A stretch of 64,000 nt of DNA from Streptomyces odontomachi (GCF_024435355.1 NZ_JAMJWG010000015.1:62001-126000); one strand, 5' to 3'; shown: positions 1 through 7,795, numbered from the stretch's first letter. The notes: a model not told the origin generated them from the letters alone. Translations and numbers: made by a program.

Positions 1-192
1 CCCGTCATAGCCGGGCGCCTCGTCACCGATGGCGGCCAGCACCAGGGCGACGCAGGTGGCGACCAGGAGCGTCCGGTGCCGGCCGTGGGCACGGCCGATC
101 GCGGTCCGGGCCGCGGGGTCGCGCCGCGGTGGGTTCCCGGTAACTGCCAACCGCCGGTCGCCGGGGTCGCCGGGCGGCGTCTGCGCTGTCAC
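1..192 (-). CDS. N-terminal part of an unidentified membrane or exported protein (runs off left edge)
   Basis: A GTG start at 190-192 on the minus strand is preceded by a full Shine-Dalgarno, AAAGGAGG, 7 nt upstream. The 64 visible codons encode a polar, Arg/Pro-rich N-terminus of about 42 residues (MTAQTPPGDPGDRR...) followed by a hydrophobic stretch, TLLVATCVALVLAAIG, that reads as a signal anchor or signal peptide ending near the window edge. I do not recognise the family because the body of the protein lies outside the window. The start is well supported by the ribosome binding site; exported or membrane location is inferred from the hydrophobic segment only. Confidence 0.6.
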   Translation of the reverse strand, partial: MTAQTPPGDPGDRRLAVTGNPPRRDPAARTAIGRAHGRHRTLLVATCVALVLAAIGDEAPGYDG

Positions 193-513
193 GAGACGGC
201 CTCCTTTGCTGTGGTGGTGTCGGTCGTCGGTCGCCTCGCGGATCGACGTCGTCCGCGACGGCGGACGCAGCACCATCCTCCGAGCGGTCACGGCCGGCGT
301 CGTCGTATCGCGGGAGGCCTCCCGCGTACCCTCCGGGGCGTACCGGGAGGGCTCGTAGGGCTACGACAGGCGGACGTGGGGCGCCTGTCCGGTCCGGTCC
401 GTATGGCCGGCGGCGCGGCCGGAGGCCTTCAGCCCGGCGCACACCCCGTCGCACACCGTCTTCCGGATTTCGTGGGCGCGGTCCCGCGCACCCCAGCGGT
501 TATCCTGCGCCGC
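193..513. other. 321-bp gene-free region with an 18-bp perfect palindrome
   Basis: This stretch separates the divergent left-edge gene and the IMPase-like gene, so it should hold both promoters. The clearest structure is the perfect palindrome CGCGGGAGGCCTCCCGCG at 309-326, followed by a looser inverted repeat (TACCCTCC / GGAGGG type) to about 352. I see no convincing -35/-10 pair and no coding signal; the reading frames that cross it lack a ribosome binding site. Confidence 0.4.
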
Positions 514-1329
514 GTGATCGACTCACCCGGAATCCTCGACGACGTCGGCGTTGCGACAGCCGCGGTTCGCGCCGGCGCGGACGTGGTGCGCGAGCTGTAC
601 GGCCAGCGGCTCGACCGCATCGACAAGGGCGGCGGGGACTTCGCGACCACCGCCGACGTGGCGGCCGAGAAGGCGATCCTGGGCGTCCTGCGCACCGCCC
701 GGCCCGATGACGCGGTGCTCGGTGAGGAGGGCGGCCAGCAGGGCGCTGCGCGGGCCGCACGCCAGTGGCTGGTCGACCCGTTGTGCGGCACGCTGAACTA
801 CGCGGTGGGCAACCTCCTGGTCGCCGTCAACGTGGCGCTGCGCGGTGGTGCGGCGGCGGTGGCCGACCCGTTCAGCGGCGAGGTCTTCTGCACGGACGGC
901 GAGGCCGCCTGGGCCCGGCAGGACGACGTGGACACCCGCCTGGCGCCCACGCCCGCCACCCACCTCGTGGACGTCAACCTGGACCCGCCGTTCCCCAGCG
1001 CCCCCGGGTTCCGGGCGGTGGACCTGCTGGCCCATCCCGATTTCATGGCCCGGTTCCGGCCCCGGGTCGTCTCCACGTCGCTGGCGCTGGCGTGGGTCGC
1101 CGCCGGCAAGCGGGCCGCGTACGTCACCGACGGCGGTGACCTGTCCGGGAGCGTGCACTTCGCATCCGGTATCGCCTTGTGCCGGGCGGCGGGGTGCGTG
1201 GTGAGCGGGGTCGACGGGGCGCCGGTCGGGCAAGGGGGCCGGGGGCTCGTCGTGGCTGCGGACGGGGAGACCCATGGGGTGCTGATGGCGATGATCGGTG
1301 GCCGGGGGGCGGGGCCTAGTGACCGGTGA
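514..1329 (+). CDS. inositol monophosphatase-family protein with altered metal-site motifs
   Basis: A 271-residue protein starting at GTG 514, chosen because the IMPase fold begins there; the frame stays open upstream but has no binding site. Motifs in family order are DFATTAD (residues 42-48), GEE (70-72) and VDPLCGTLNY (87-96). Canonical members have DPxDGT, so the second aspartate, a metal ligand, is Cys91 here. The usual C-terminal W-D motif is also missing (GSVHFASGIAL instead). By homology it would hydrolyse a phosphate monoester with Mg2+, but the lost ligands argue for altered or absent catalysis. It is monocistronic and its 3' end overlaps the small convergent gene by 14 bp. Confidence 0.8.
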   Translation: MIDSPGILDDVGVATAAVRAGADVVRELYGQRLDRIDKGGGDFATTADVAAEKAILGVLRTARPDDAVLGEEGGQQGAARAARQWLVDPLCGTLNYAVGNLLVAVNVALRGGAAAVADPFSGEVFCTDGEAAWARQDDVDTRLAPTPATHLVDVNLDPPFPSAPGFRAVDLLAHPDFMARFRPRVVSTSLALAWVAAGKRAAYVTDGGDLSGSVHFASGIALCRAAGCVVSGVDGAPVGQGGRGLVVAADGETHGVLMAMIGGRGAGPSDR

Positions 1330-1432
1330 CGACGACGTAGATCAGGCAGGCGGCCACGGCCAGGACGAGCACGCCGGTCCCGAGCAGCTTGAGCATCAAG
1401 ATCGTCCGGAAGGGCTCGTCACGCCTGTCCAT
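1316..1432 (-). CDS. 38-residue single-pass membrane protein
   Basis: ATG at 1430-1432 to TAG at 1316-1318 encodes 38 residues, beginning MDRRDEPFRTIL, with one transmembrane helix (residues about 15-35) ending in VVVTGH. The charged N-terminus and short tail suggest an N-in orientation. GGAGG lies only 1 nt before the ATG, which is unusually close, so the true start could be the internal ATG at codon 13. Its 3' end overlaps the IMPase-like gene on the other strand by 14 bp. Function is unknown; tiny hydrophobic proteins like this are common in Streptomyces and too short for most gene callers. Confidence 0.5.
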   Translation of the reverse strand: MDRRDEPFRTILMLKLLGTGVLVLAVAACLIYVVVTGH

Positions 1433-1548
1433 GCCTCCATCGTCGCTCGCCGGGCCGGTTTTCGGAGGCGTTGCGCTGCCCGAATCGTGGCCGGTGCACG
1501 GGCAGTGATTCGGCCGCGTTCATCTGTTGCGGAGGGATCCGGGCAACA

Positions 1549-2136
1549 TCAGAGGAAGTGCAGGCGCTCCATGGCTGTGCGGAGTTCCGTGAGCCAGCGT
1601 CGGTAGGCGGAGACCTTCGCGAGCATGTCGAGTCCTGCCGTCTGGCCCAGCCGGTCGAAGAGCCTCTCGACGTCCTGCCGGCCCCCGAGGACCGCCTTCA
1701 GCAGGGCCTTCGGATCTGTGACCTTCTCCACGTCGTGGGGCACTTCCCACGTGGTGTCGTTGGCAGGTGACGCCGCACGCAGCGCGGTCGTGTCCGCGAG
1801 CATCCAGGCTTCCGTCTCACGTACGGGGACGAGTCCGACGATGCGCGGGGCATCATTGGCCAACTGTTCCCGTAAGGCGTCGACCTTGCCGCGCTCGTTG
1901 TGGTCATGGTGGATCAGGACCACGTCGAAGTAGTGGAGCAGCTCGGCCACCTCGCGCTGCACCCGGTCCCGGGGCGCCACGGTGAAGCAGTCACCGGTGA
2001 CGACTCACGAGTAGTCGAAGCCGACGGAGGTCTCCTGCGCCAGCTCGGTGATCTGCCGGTCGATGAGTGGCCCGAGGAACCACTGATCGCTCGCCCCCTC
2101 AGTGAGGAGAGCGAGAGTGAAATACCTACGCCCCAC
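1549..2136 (-). pseudogene. DUF4276 (TOPRIM-like) partner of the adjacent ATPase, interrupted by in-frame TGA
   Basis: From GTG 2136 the frame reads 43 residues containing the motif YFTLALLTEGASDQ, then TGA at 2005-2007, then continues in the same frame for 8 codons and a 143-residue segment (from GTG 1980) with LIHHDHNER to a stop at 1549. Restored, it would be a 194-residue protein of normal DUF4276 length, and the TEG...DxxN pattern resembles the TOPRIM acidic residues. The start overlaps the ATPase stop by 11 nt, so the two were translationally coupled. There is no frameshift, only one stop codon; no ribosome binding site precedes GTG 1980 for a restart. The gene also has a TTA codon at 1873-1875. 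It is either a recent nonsense mutation or a sequencing error. Confidence 0.75.
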
Positions 2137-3244
2137 GACTGAACCGCCCCACCGGGTCAAGGTACTTACGCACTTCGAGCGGTGTGACGAACGTCCCCCG
2201 CTCTCCCTCGTCGGCGACCTTTCTGACTCGCGTCAGCCGACGGGGCGGCTGCCCGTCGTCGAACCGGGTCACCGTGTCCAGGAAGACGACCGACTCCGGG
2301 GCCATGTCCAAGGCGGCGGCGAGTGTCACCGGCGAATGCGAGGTGATGAGCGTCTGACGGCCGTTGCCCGAGGTGAGCGTCGCGCGATCACTGGTCCTGC
2401 CGCGCAGCCTTTGCAGTAGCTGCGGGATGCGACTCGGATGGAGGTGGTTCTCCGGCTCCTCAAGCATCAGCACCCCCTCGTGGTCGGGATCATGCGCCGC
2501 GGCGAGCAGCGCCAGGACGCGCAGGGTGCCTGCGGACGCCGTGTTCGTGGTCATGCGGTGCTCATGCTTGTGCTGGAGCCAGACGTCCCACTGGGCCCAT
2601 TCGGTGTTGGCCTCCACTGTGACGTCCACCAGGTCGGGGAGCAGCGCCGCGACATCGGCCTGGAAGTCACGCCAGCCCTCGGGGCTTCGTGCGATACGGC
2701 CCAGAACGGCTCCCAGGTTTTTGCCGTCTTCAGCGAGGGGGGCGGTGTCATAGGTGGAGGAGACGACACGCATGGCGCGGGGGGTGGGTTCCAGGATTCG
2801 CCAGTCCTTGGTGGCGGTGACCAGGTGTTCGGCGACGTCGACGGTGTGGAGCGGCATATCCCGCATGGCCTGGTTGGGAACGTCGCTGACTAGGACACTG
2901 ACGCAGAGGGGATCAGGCGGATCCGCGTACCGGATTTCGGCCTCCACCCTGGGAAGGCAGTAACCCTCAGGACCGTTCACGAGCACGTGGGCCGCGATCC
3001 GCATAGCCTCGACAGGACGATTGTCCGGACCACGCCGGAACAGCTCCTTCGGGCCGCCCCGGCGGGCGTGATCGACTAGGGCCTGCCCCGTCGGCTCCCG
3101 GATCAGCTGGCCGAGAAGATCCACGGCTTCGAGCAGATTGGACTTGCCGGACGCGTTGGCCCCTACCAGGACGGCAAACGGGGGCAGGTGGAGGGAGAAG
3201 CCCTCGAAGGACTTGTACCCGTCGATCTCGATCCGGGTGATCAC
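2126..3244 (-). CDS. AAA_21/OLD-like ATPase of a two-gene defence-like module
   Basis: A 372-residue ABC-type ATPase starting at GTG 3242-3244 behind GGAGAGGAGGAG. It opens with ITRIEIDGYKSF, has Walker A VGANASGKSN (about residues 25-34), Walker B VLMLEEPENHLHPSR and the switch histidine in LITSHSPV. This layout is that of single-domain SMC/RecF-like ATPases found next to TOPRIM-type nucleases (OLD, PARIS-like pairs). Its stop overlaps the DUF4276 start by 11 nt, and 44 nt separate it from the HATPase gene upstream, so the three may be one transcript. A defence role is inferred from the arrangement; the broken partner suggests the system is inactive or that the ATPase acts alone. Confidence 0.85.
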   Translation of the reverse strand: MITRIEIDGYKSFEGFSLHLPPFAVLVGANASGKSNLLEAVDLLGQLIREPTGQALVDHARRGGPKELFRRGPDNRPVEAMRIAAHVLVNGPEGYCLPRVEAEIRYADPPDPLCVSVLVSDVPNQAMRDMPLHTVDVAEHLVTATKDWRILEPTPRAMRVVSSTYDTAPLAEDGKNLGAVLGRIARSPEGWRDFQADVAALLPDLVDVTVEANTEWAQWDVWLQHKHEHRMTTNTASAGTLRVLALLAAAHDPDHEGVLMLEEPENHLHPSRIPQLLQRLRGRTSDRATLTSGNGRQTLITSHSPVTLAAALDMAPESVVFLDTVTRFDDGQPPRRLTRVRKVADEGERGTFVTPLEVRKYLDPVGRFSRGA

Positions 3245-3288
3245 CGCGGCTCCTCCTCTCCGTACGTGTTCATGCGCACCGCGCCAGA

Positions 3289-3930
3289 CTAGCCACGTCC
3301 GCCCCCGTCCCGTACGGTCAGCGGCTCGGCCGCGTCCACCCGTTGCCGGGGGCCGGAGTCGAGTTCCAGCACGATGGCAATTCCGCCGGATGTGGATTGG
3401 TCGGCACGGACGCCGAGGACGGTGTGCCATCGTCCGTGCAGCCTGACCTGCTGTCCGGGCTGGATGATCACCGCGGCGATCCGCCGCTCGGCGGGGACGG
3501 CCACGATGTCCGGGGCCTTCAGTTCGGCCCACACCGTCTTGCCGATGCCGTAGGGGCGGTCGCGCACGCCCCAGCGGTGCGCCAGGGCCTCGACGAGCAG
3601 CAGCCCGCGCCCGCCGGTTTCGTCCTCGCCCGGGTTCCGGACCTCGGGCCGGCCGGCTCCGGCGTCGCTCACCTCCAGCCGCAGTAACCCGTCTGCTTCT
3701 GACCGCGCGATCAGGATGCCCACCTGCCGGTCGCGTGGGGCGGGCACGCGCAGGGCGTTGGTGACCAGCTCGGAGAGGACCAGTTCGGCGGTTTCGGTGA
3801 CGTCTTGGTCGATACCCCAGTCGCTGAGCACCGCGCAGAGCAGCGCCCGTGCTCTTGGAACGGTGCTGGCGCGGCGAGGTAGGCGGCACGTGACCTTGCG
3901 AACGGCTGCATTCTCGGTCTGCTCGTTCAA
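3289..3930 (-). CDS. anti-sigma-factor-type ATP-binding protein (HATPase_c_2, RsbW-like)
   Basis: TTG 3928-3930, behind AGGGG, gives 213 residues. The GHKL ATP-binding motifs are present: N-box ELVLSELVTNAL, G1 box DAGAGRP and G2 box GGRGLLLVEALAHRWGV. The last 70 or so residues form a separate tail not needed for the fold. Such proteins in Streptomyces sit beside XRE/DUF397 pairs, as here with the divergent gene at 4113, and are thought to bind regulators or sigma factors. A TTA codon at 3685-3687 (codon 82) implies that translation depends on the bldA tRNA. An upstream start is possible but lacks a clear binding site. Confidence 0.85.
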   Translation of the reverse strand: MNEQTENAAVRKVTCRLPRRASTVPRARALLCAVLSDWGIDQDVTETAELVLSELVTNALRVPAPRDRQVGILIARSEADGLLRLEVSDAGAGRPEVRNPGEDETGGRGLLLVEALAHRWGVRDRPYGIGKTVWAELKAPDIVAVPAERRIAAVIIQPGQQVRLHGRWHTVLGVRADQSTSGGIAIVLELDSGPRQRVDAAEPLTVRDGGGRG

Positions 3931-4112
3931 GGCGACCCCTGGAGTTTGTGGCTGGCTCAGGCTGCCCTGGGCGTGGTGCGGATGGAGCGCGCAGCACGTC
4001 CGGTTTGTGTAGCGTAGGGCTCGTGCAAAATTACTTGGAGTCCTAGCGACCTCTTTCACTCATTCGAGTGGGTGGGCATCCGTGTGGCCCTGTGGCTGAT
4101 AGGGAGTTGTTC

Positions 4113-4985
4113 ATGCCTTCTGTGAAACCGTCCACCGTGTTGGGCAGGCAACTCGGCGATGAACTCAAGAGACTTCGTGAAGCCGCTGGTGTGTCCATGG
4201 CCGAGGCCGCCGAGGTGCTGGAGTGCACGCGAGCAAAGATCAGCCGCATGGAGAACGGGCACGTACCTGTCCGTGCGCCAGACCTGAGTGCCCTTATGAG
4301 CTCCTACAGAATCGAAGACCGGGAAACGCGTGAGCGGCTCAGCGCCCTGGCGCGGAAGGCCAACCGGCGTCGACGCGATGGTTGGTGGCATCAGTACGGC
4401 AGTGTGCTTGGTGACGCCTACCGGGATCAGATCGAGATGGAGGCCATCTGCGATCGCGTGCGGACGTACGAAGCGCAGCTGATTCCTGGGCTCTTGCAAA
4501 CCCCTGAGTATGGTCGCGCGGTGACGGTAGCCTCACGCGCTTGGCAGACACCGGAGGAGATTGAGCAGTTCGTCGAGGTGCGGCTCTCCCGCCAAAAGCG
4601 CCTTACTGATGAGTCTCCGCTCGAACTCTGGGTGGTCCTCGCGGAGGGTGTCCTGCGTCAGCAGGTCGGAGGTGCATCGGTGATGCGCGACCAGCTTGAG
4701 CATGTGTTGACGATGGCGGATTTGCCCAACGTCACCGTCCAGATCATGCCGTTCTCACGTGGCGCGCACGCGGGTATGTTCGGCCCATACGTGCTGATGA
4801 GTTTTCCGCAGGCGTCCTCGCTCGACCTCGTGCTGACCGAGATTCCGTCGGGCAATATGTGGGTGGAGAGGGAACCTGAAGTCGCCTATTATCGCGCTCT
4901 CTTTGACGACGCACGCAAATCCGCGTTGCCGCCCACAGAGTCACTCGCGCTGATCCAGCGCACTGTAGAGGGGTACCGTTCATGA
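4113..4985 (+). CDS. XRE-family regulator with C-terminal DUF5753 domain
   Basis: ATG 4113 is preceded by AGGGAG with 6-nt spacing; 290 residues. Residues about 9-65 form the helix-turn-helix (LGDELKRLREAAGVSMAEAA, then CTRAKISRMENG). The rest is the DUF5753 region with the conserved YEAQLIPGLLQTPEYGRA and PFSRGAHAGM segments. The gene ends ATGA, overlapping the first DUF397 gene by 4 nt, the typical Actinobacterial XRE/DUF397 pair (Scr1/Scr2 type in S. coelicolor), which affects development and antibiotic production. Codon usage is visibly less GC3-rich than in the core genes. The divergent HATPase gene completes the usual triad. Confidence 0.92.
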   Translation: MPSVKPSTVLGRQLGDELKRLREAAGVSMAEAAEVLECTRAKISRMENGHVPVRAPDLSALMSSYRIEDRETRERLSALARKANRRRRDGWWHQYGSVLGDAYRDQIEMEAICDRVRTYEAQLIPGLLQTPEYGRAVTVASRAWQTPEEIEQFVEVRLSRQKRLTDESPLELWVVLAEGVLRQQVGGASVMRDQLEHVLTMADLPNVTVQIMPFSRGAHAGMFGPYVLMSFPQASSLDLVLTEIPSGNMWVEREPEVAYYRALFDDARKSALPPTESLALIQRTVEGYRS

Positions 4986-5185
4986 GTCGTGATCACCGTA
5001 TATCGGCTGTTCTTGGGGAATCGGCATGGCGGGCGAGCAGCTACAGCGGAGGCCAGGGGAACTGCCTCGAAGTCGCCGACAGCATCCCTGGCGTAGTCCC
5101 TGTCCGCGATAGCAAGCGTCCTGCCAGCCCGGTCCTGGCCTTTGGTCCTGCGGCGTGGTCGGCGTTCGTCGACCACCTGCGTTGA
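4982..5185 (+). CDS. DUF397 protein, first of two tandem copies
   Basis: A 67-residue protein translationally coupled to the XRE gene (ATGA overlap). It contains the family signature W-x-SSYSGGQGNCLEVAD followed by VPVRDSKRP and ends AWSAFVDHLR. DUF397 proteins partner the upstream XRE regulator, either as its antagonist or as an antitoxin-like subunit; the exact role is not settled. It shares the same core with the next gene, so the pair arose by duplication. Confidence 0.92.
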   Translation: MSRDHRISAVLGESAWRASSYSGGQGNCLEVADSIPGVVPVRDSKRPASPVLAFGPAAWSAFVDHLR

Positions 5186-5217
5186 GCGGTTCTCAGGAAG
5201 CGAGGGCGACCGCATCG

Positions 5218-5391
5218 GTGTCAGACGCGGAGTGGCGCAGCGGTACGTACAGCGGCGCCCAAGGCGACTGCCTTGAAGTCGCTGACGGCGTCCCGCACGT
5301 CGTCCCCGTCCGCGACAGCAAGCGCCCCACCGCCCCCGTGATCCACTTCACCCGCCCGGCCTGGGCCGCCTTCGTTCGCCACCTGCGCTGA
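5218..5391 (+). CDS. DUF397 protein, second tandem copy
   Basis: A GTG at 5218 gives 57 residues: W-R-SGTYSGAQGDCLEVAD, VPVRDSKRP and a C-terminal AWAAFVRHLR. Only 32 nt separate it from the first copy. The start is uncertain because the ribosome binding site is weak; longer versions would run into the first copy. Compared with copy one it lacks about ten N-terminal residues, and most substitutions lie in the loop after the RDSKRP motif. It is probably co-transcribed with the XRE gene and may give the regulator a second, differently binding partner. Confidence 0.85.
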   Translation: MSDAEWRSGTYSGAQGDCLEVADGVPHVVPVRDSKRPTAPVIHFTRPAWAAFVRHLR

Positions 5392-5411
5392 CGTAGTCCC
5401 CCGTGGAGGGG

Positions 5412-5435
5412 CGCCGCCTGAGCCTCAAGGCGGCG
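5412..5435. terminator. bidirectional hairpin between DUF397 and marR
   Basis: An 8-bp perfect stem, CGCCGCCT / AGGCGGCG (5412-5419 and 5428-5435), closes an 8-nt loop. It lies just downstream of the plus-strand DUF397 gene and contains the stop codon of the convergent marR gene, so it can serve both. There is no T tract, as is usual in Streptomyces. Confidence 0.55.
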
Positions 5436-5919
5436 TCCCGTCGTCCTCGAACGACGTCAGCCAGACCGTGAGGTCATCGACAAAGCGCCGCATCAGCCGG
5501 CCGAAGTCGTCGCGGTCCTGCTCCGGCCAGTGGGCGATGGCCTGGTTGAACCAGCCCAGCAGCGTGGTCGTGTAGCGGTCGGCAGCCGCCGCGCCCGTCT
5601 CCGTCGGCTCGATGAGACTGGCGCGGCGGTCGTGCGGGTCGGCGACGCGGCGCACCAGGCCGCGGCGCTCCAGCTCCTGCACCTGCCGGGTGACGTGCGG
5701 GCCCACGACCTGCATGCGTTCCGCGATCTCTCCGATGCGCAGGGGGTGGTCCGCCAGGTGCACGGACACCAGGACGGACATCGCCGGCCGGTCCAGGGAC
5801 AGGCCGGCGCTGTCCATGGCCCGTTCCGCCAGGCTTCCCCGGCTGAAGGCGTTGCTCAGCTGCGCGATGTGCGGCAGGACGCCCATGACGTCCGTGTCGG
5901 GCGGCGTGTCGTCTGGCAT
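5425..5919 (-). CDS. MarR-family transcriptional regulator
   Basis: A 164-residue protein with a winged helix: ADHPLRIGEIAERMQVVGPHV (recognition region), QELERRGLVRRVADPHDRRAS (wing). The DxRxS-like DPHDRRAS motif is typical of MarR. It is divergent from the FAD-monooxygenase gene at 6082, and a palindrome lies within 30 nt of its start, which fits autorepression and control of the monooxygenase by a small phenolic or related ligand. The ligand cannot be read from the sequence. Confidence 0.92.
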   Translation of the reverse strand: MPDDTPPDTDVMGVLPHIAQLSNAFSRGSLAERAMDSAGLSLDRPAMSVLVSVHLADHPLRIGEIAERMQVVGPHVTRQVQELERRGLVRRVADPHDRRASLIEPTETGAAAADRYTTTLLGWFNQAIAHWPEQDRDDFGRLMRRFVDDLTVWLTSFEDDGTPP

Positions 5920-5928
5920 GTAGTTGCT

Positions 5929-6020
5929 TACCTAACTTAGGTATCTATATGCTCGTGTCCGGCGTTCCGGGGCCCGGGGTGGCCCTGGTCGCAAAAAGGA
6001 TAACTAAAGTACGTATCTAT
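5929..6020. promoter_or_regulatory. two related operator-like boxes in the marR / monooxygenase divergent region
   Basis: Box 1 (5929-5948) contains the palindrome ACCTAA-C-TTAGGT. Box 2 (6001-6020) matches box 1 at 16 of 20 positions, including the 3' half GTATCTAT-like end, but its palindrome is degraded. They are 72 bp apart, close to seven helical turns, and flank the probable promoters. This is the expected position for MarR operators; binding is inferred. Confidence 0.6.
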
Positions 6021-6081
6021 TGCGTGTGTGCGTGCCTACCGCGTATTGCGTACCGCGCGCTGCCGCGCGAAGGGGGCCATC

Positions 6082-7284
6082 ATGACCCACACCCGTTCCG
6101 CCTCACCCACCGTCCTCGTCTCCGGCGCCAGCATCGCAGGCCCGGCGCTGGCCTACTGGCTCGACCACCACGGTTTCGACGTCACCGTCGTGGAGAAGGC
6201 CTCCCGCATCCGCGGCGGGGGATACGCCATCGACATCCGCGGAACCGCCCTGGGCGTCGTCGAGCGCATGGGGGTCCTCCCGGAGCTGCGCCGGGCTCAC
6301 GTCGACACGCGTCAGCTCTCGTTCCTCGACGCCGACGGCTCGACGATCGCCGCGACCCGACCCGAATACGTGCTCGGGGACGAGGGGCACGACATCGAGG
6401 TGCGCCGCGGCGACCTGGCCGACAGCCTGTACCGGCTCACCCGCGACTCGGTGGAGTATGTGTTCGGCGACTCCATTGCCGGGCTCGACGACCGCGGCGA
6501 CCACGTGGACGTCACCTTCCAGGGGGGCGGGCGCCGACGGTTCGATCTCGTCGTCGGCGCCGACGGGCTGCACTCGAACACGCGGGGCCTGGTCTTCGGG
6601 CCCGAGGAGCAGTACCACCGCTACCTCGGCCGCGCCTTCGCCGGCTTCACGTTGCCCAATGACTTCGGTCTTGAGCGCGAGGCCGTCATCTGGAACGTGC
6701 CGGGCCGCGGTGCGGCGATCTACGCGTACGGGGCACGCGAGACGGTGCACGGGTTCCTCGTCTTCAAGATGGACGAGCCGCCCTTCGGTGCCTTTCGCGA
6801 CCCCGAGGCGCAGCGCGACCTGGTCGCCGCCACGTTCCCCGACCGGCAGTGGGAGGTCCCCCGGCTGGTCGCCGCCATGCGTGAAGCGGACGATCTGTTC
6901 TTCGACATCGTCAGCCAGATACACATGCCCACCTGGTCGAAGGGGCGCGTCGCACTCGTGGGCGACGCGGCGTACGCGCCCTCCTTCCTCTCCGGGCAGG
7001 GCTCGAGCGTCGCCCTCGTCGGCGCCTACGTGCTGGCCGGCGAGCTGGCCACCCGTGCCGATCACGCCGCGGCGTTCGCGGCCTACGAGGACGTCATGCG
7101 CGAGTTCGTCACCGTCAACCAGGCCATCGCCACCACCGGCAGCACCGTCGTCACCCCGCACACCCAGGAAGAGGTGGACGCCCGGAACCAAGCGCTCCGC
7201 AGCAGGACCGACCTGCCCACGAACGGACAGGGGCGCGCCGCTTACAACGCGCTGCGGTTGCCCGAGTACGGGCGCGTGCGCTGA
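6082..7284 (+). CDS. FAD-dependent monooxygenase / oxidoreductase (PHBH-fold, TetX/Rif-Mo-like)
   Basis: ATG 6082 follows AAGGGGG; 400 residues. The Rossmann FAD motif is VLVSGASIAGPALAYWL (residues 10-26), the GADGLHSNTR (DG) motif lies in the middle, and GRVALVGDAAYAPS is the GD motif that binds the FAD ribityl chain. Such enzymes hydroxylate aromatic compounds or inactivate antibiotics using NAD(P)H and O2. The substrate is unknown. Its divergent MarR neighbour suggests induction by the substrate or a related aromatic compound. Confidence 0.9.
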   Translation: MTHTRSASPTVLVSGASIAGPALAYWLDHHGFDVTVVEKASRIRGGGYAIDIRGTALGVVERMGVLPELRRAHVDTRQLSFLDADGSTIAATRPEYVLGDEGHDIEVRRGDLADSLYRLTRDSVEYVFGDSIAGLDDRGDHVDVTFQGGGRRRFDLVVGADGLHSNTRGLVFGPEEQYHRYLGRAFAGFTLPNDFGLEREAVIWNVPGRGAAIYAYGARETVHGFLVFKMDEPPFGAFRDPEAQRDLVAATFPDRQWEVPRLVAAMREADDLFFDIVSQIHMPTWSKGRVALVGDAAYAPSFLSGQGSSVALVGAYVLAGELATRADHAAAFAAYEDVMREFVTVNQAIATTGSTVVTPHTQEEVDARNQALRSRTDLPTNGQGRAAYNALRLPEYGRVR

Positions 7285-7795
7285 AACTCACGGGGCGGAC
7301 CCGAAGGGCGCGTTTCGCGCGTGGATCGACAGGGGGTCGCTGGCCGGCTCCGGCTCGACCTCCGTCGAATTCACGCCGCGCCCGGGCCGTACGCCGTACG
7401 GAGCAGTGCCGGCGCGGCTCCGACGTACGCCCTGACGGGCGGCGGGCCGGCGGTGGGTCGTGGCGCGTCGCGGCTCGGAGAGGGGAATGAACCGGTGAAC
7501 CCCGGCGTTACCACTGCGGTCGGCGGGTCCGGGTGCCGGCCCCCGACGTGCCCCCATCAGCGCAGCGTATTCGTTTTGACCCAGCTCGACGACCTGGGTA
7601 CGCTCAGACCTTGTGCCTGGGGTGTGCCCTGGCCCTCGCGCGTGCCTTCAAACCGCGTGGGGAGCCTGATTCGGCCGCCGCAATCTGTGCCCTTCCCGCC
7701 TTGCTGGGGAAGTATGCAGCATTCGACACACCCGACCGCGTGGGTCGGCGAAGTTCCAGGTTAGCTTTACTCGGCACACAGAAACCGGAGAAGTA
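7285..7795 (+). other. 511-bp upstream region and leader of the rpsL operon
   Basis: No gene is supported here. It contains the operon promoter (7576-7604), a predicted transcript leader of about 185 nt and, within that leader, a hairpin CCCGACC / GGGTCGG at 7731-7748. The frames open across it have no binding site and no family resemblance. The part before 7570 shows nothing recognisable. Confidence 0.5.
7576..7604 (+). promoter_or_regulatory. consensus promoter of the rpsL-rpsG-fusA-tuf operon
   Basis: TTGACC (7576-7581), a 17-bp spacer and TACGCT (7599-7604) form an almost ideal vegetative (HrdB-type) promoter. It is 191 nt upstream of the rpsL start and points into the operon. Confidence 0.75.

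Noticed and set aside
1980-2004. Independent translation start for the 3' part of the DUF4276 gene at GTG 1980
   Set aside because: No Shine-Dalgarno upstream, and the split falls between the conserved TEG and acidic motifs that belong to one domain.
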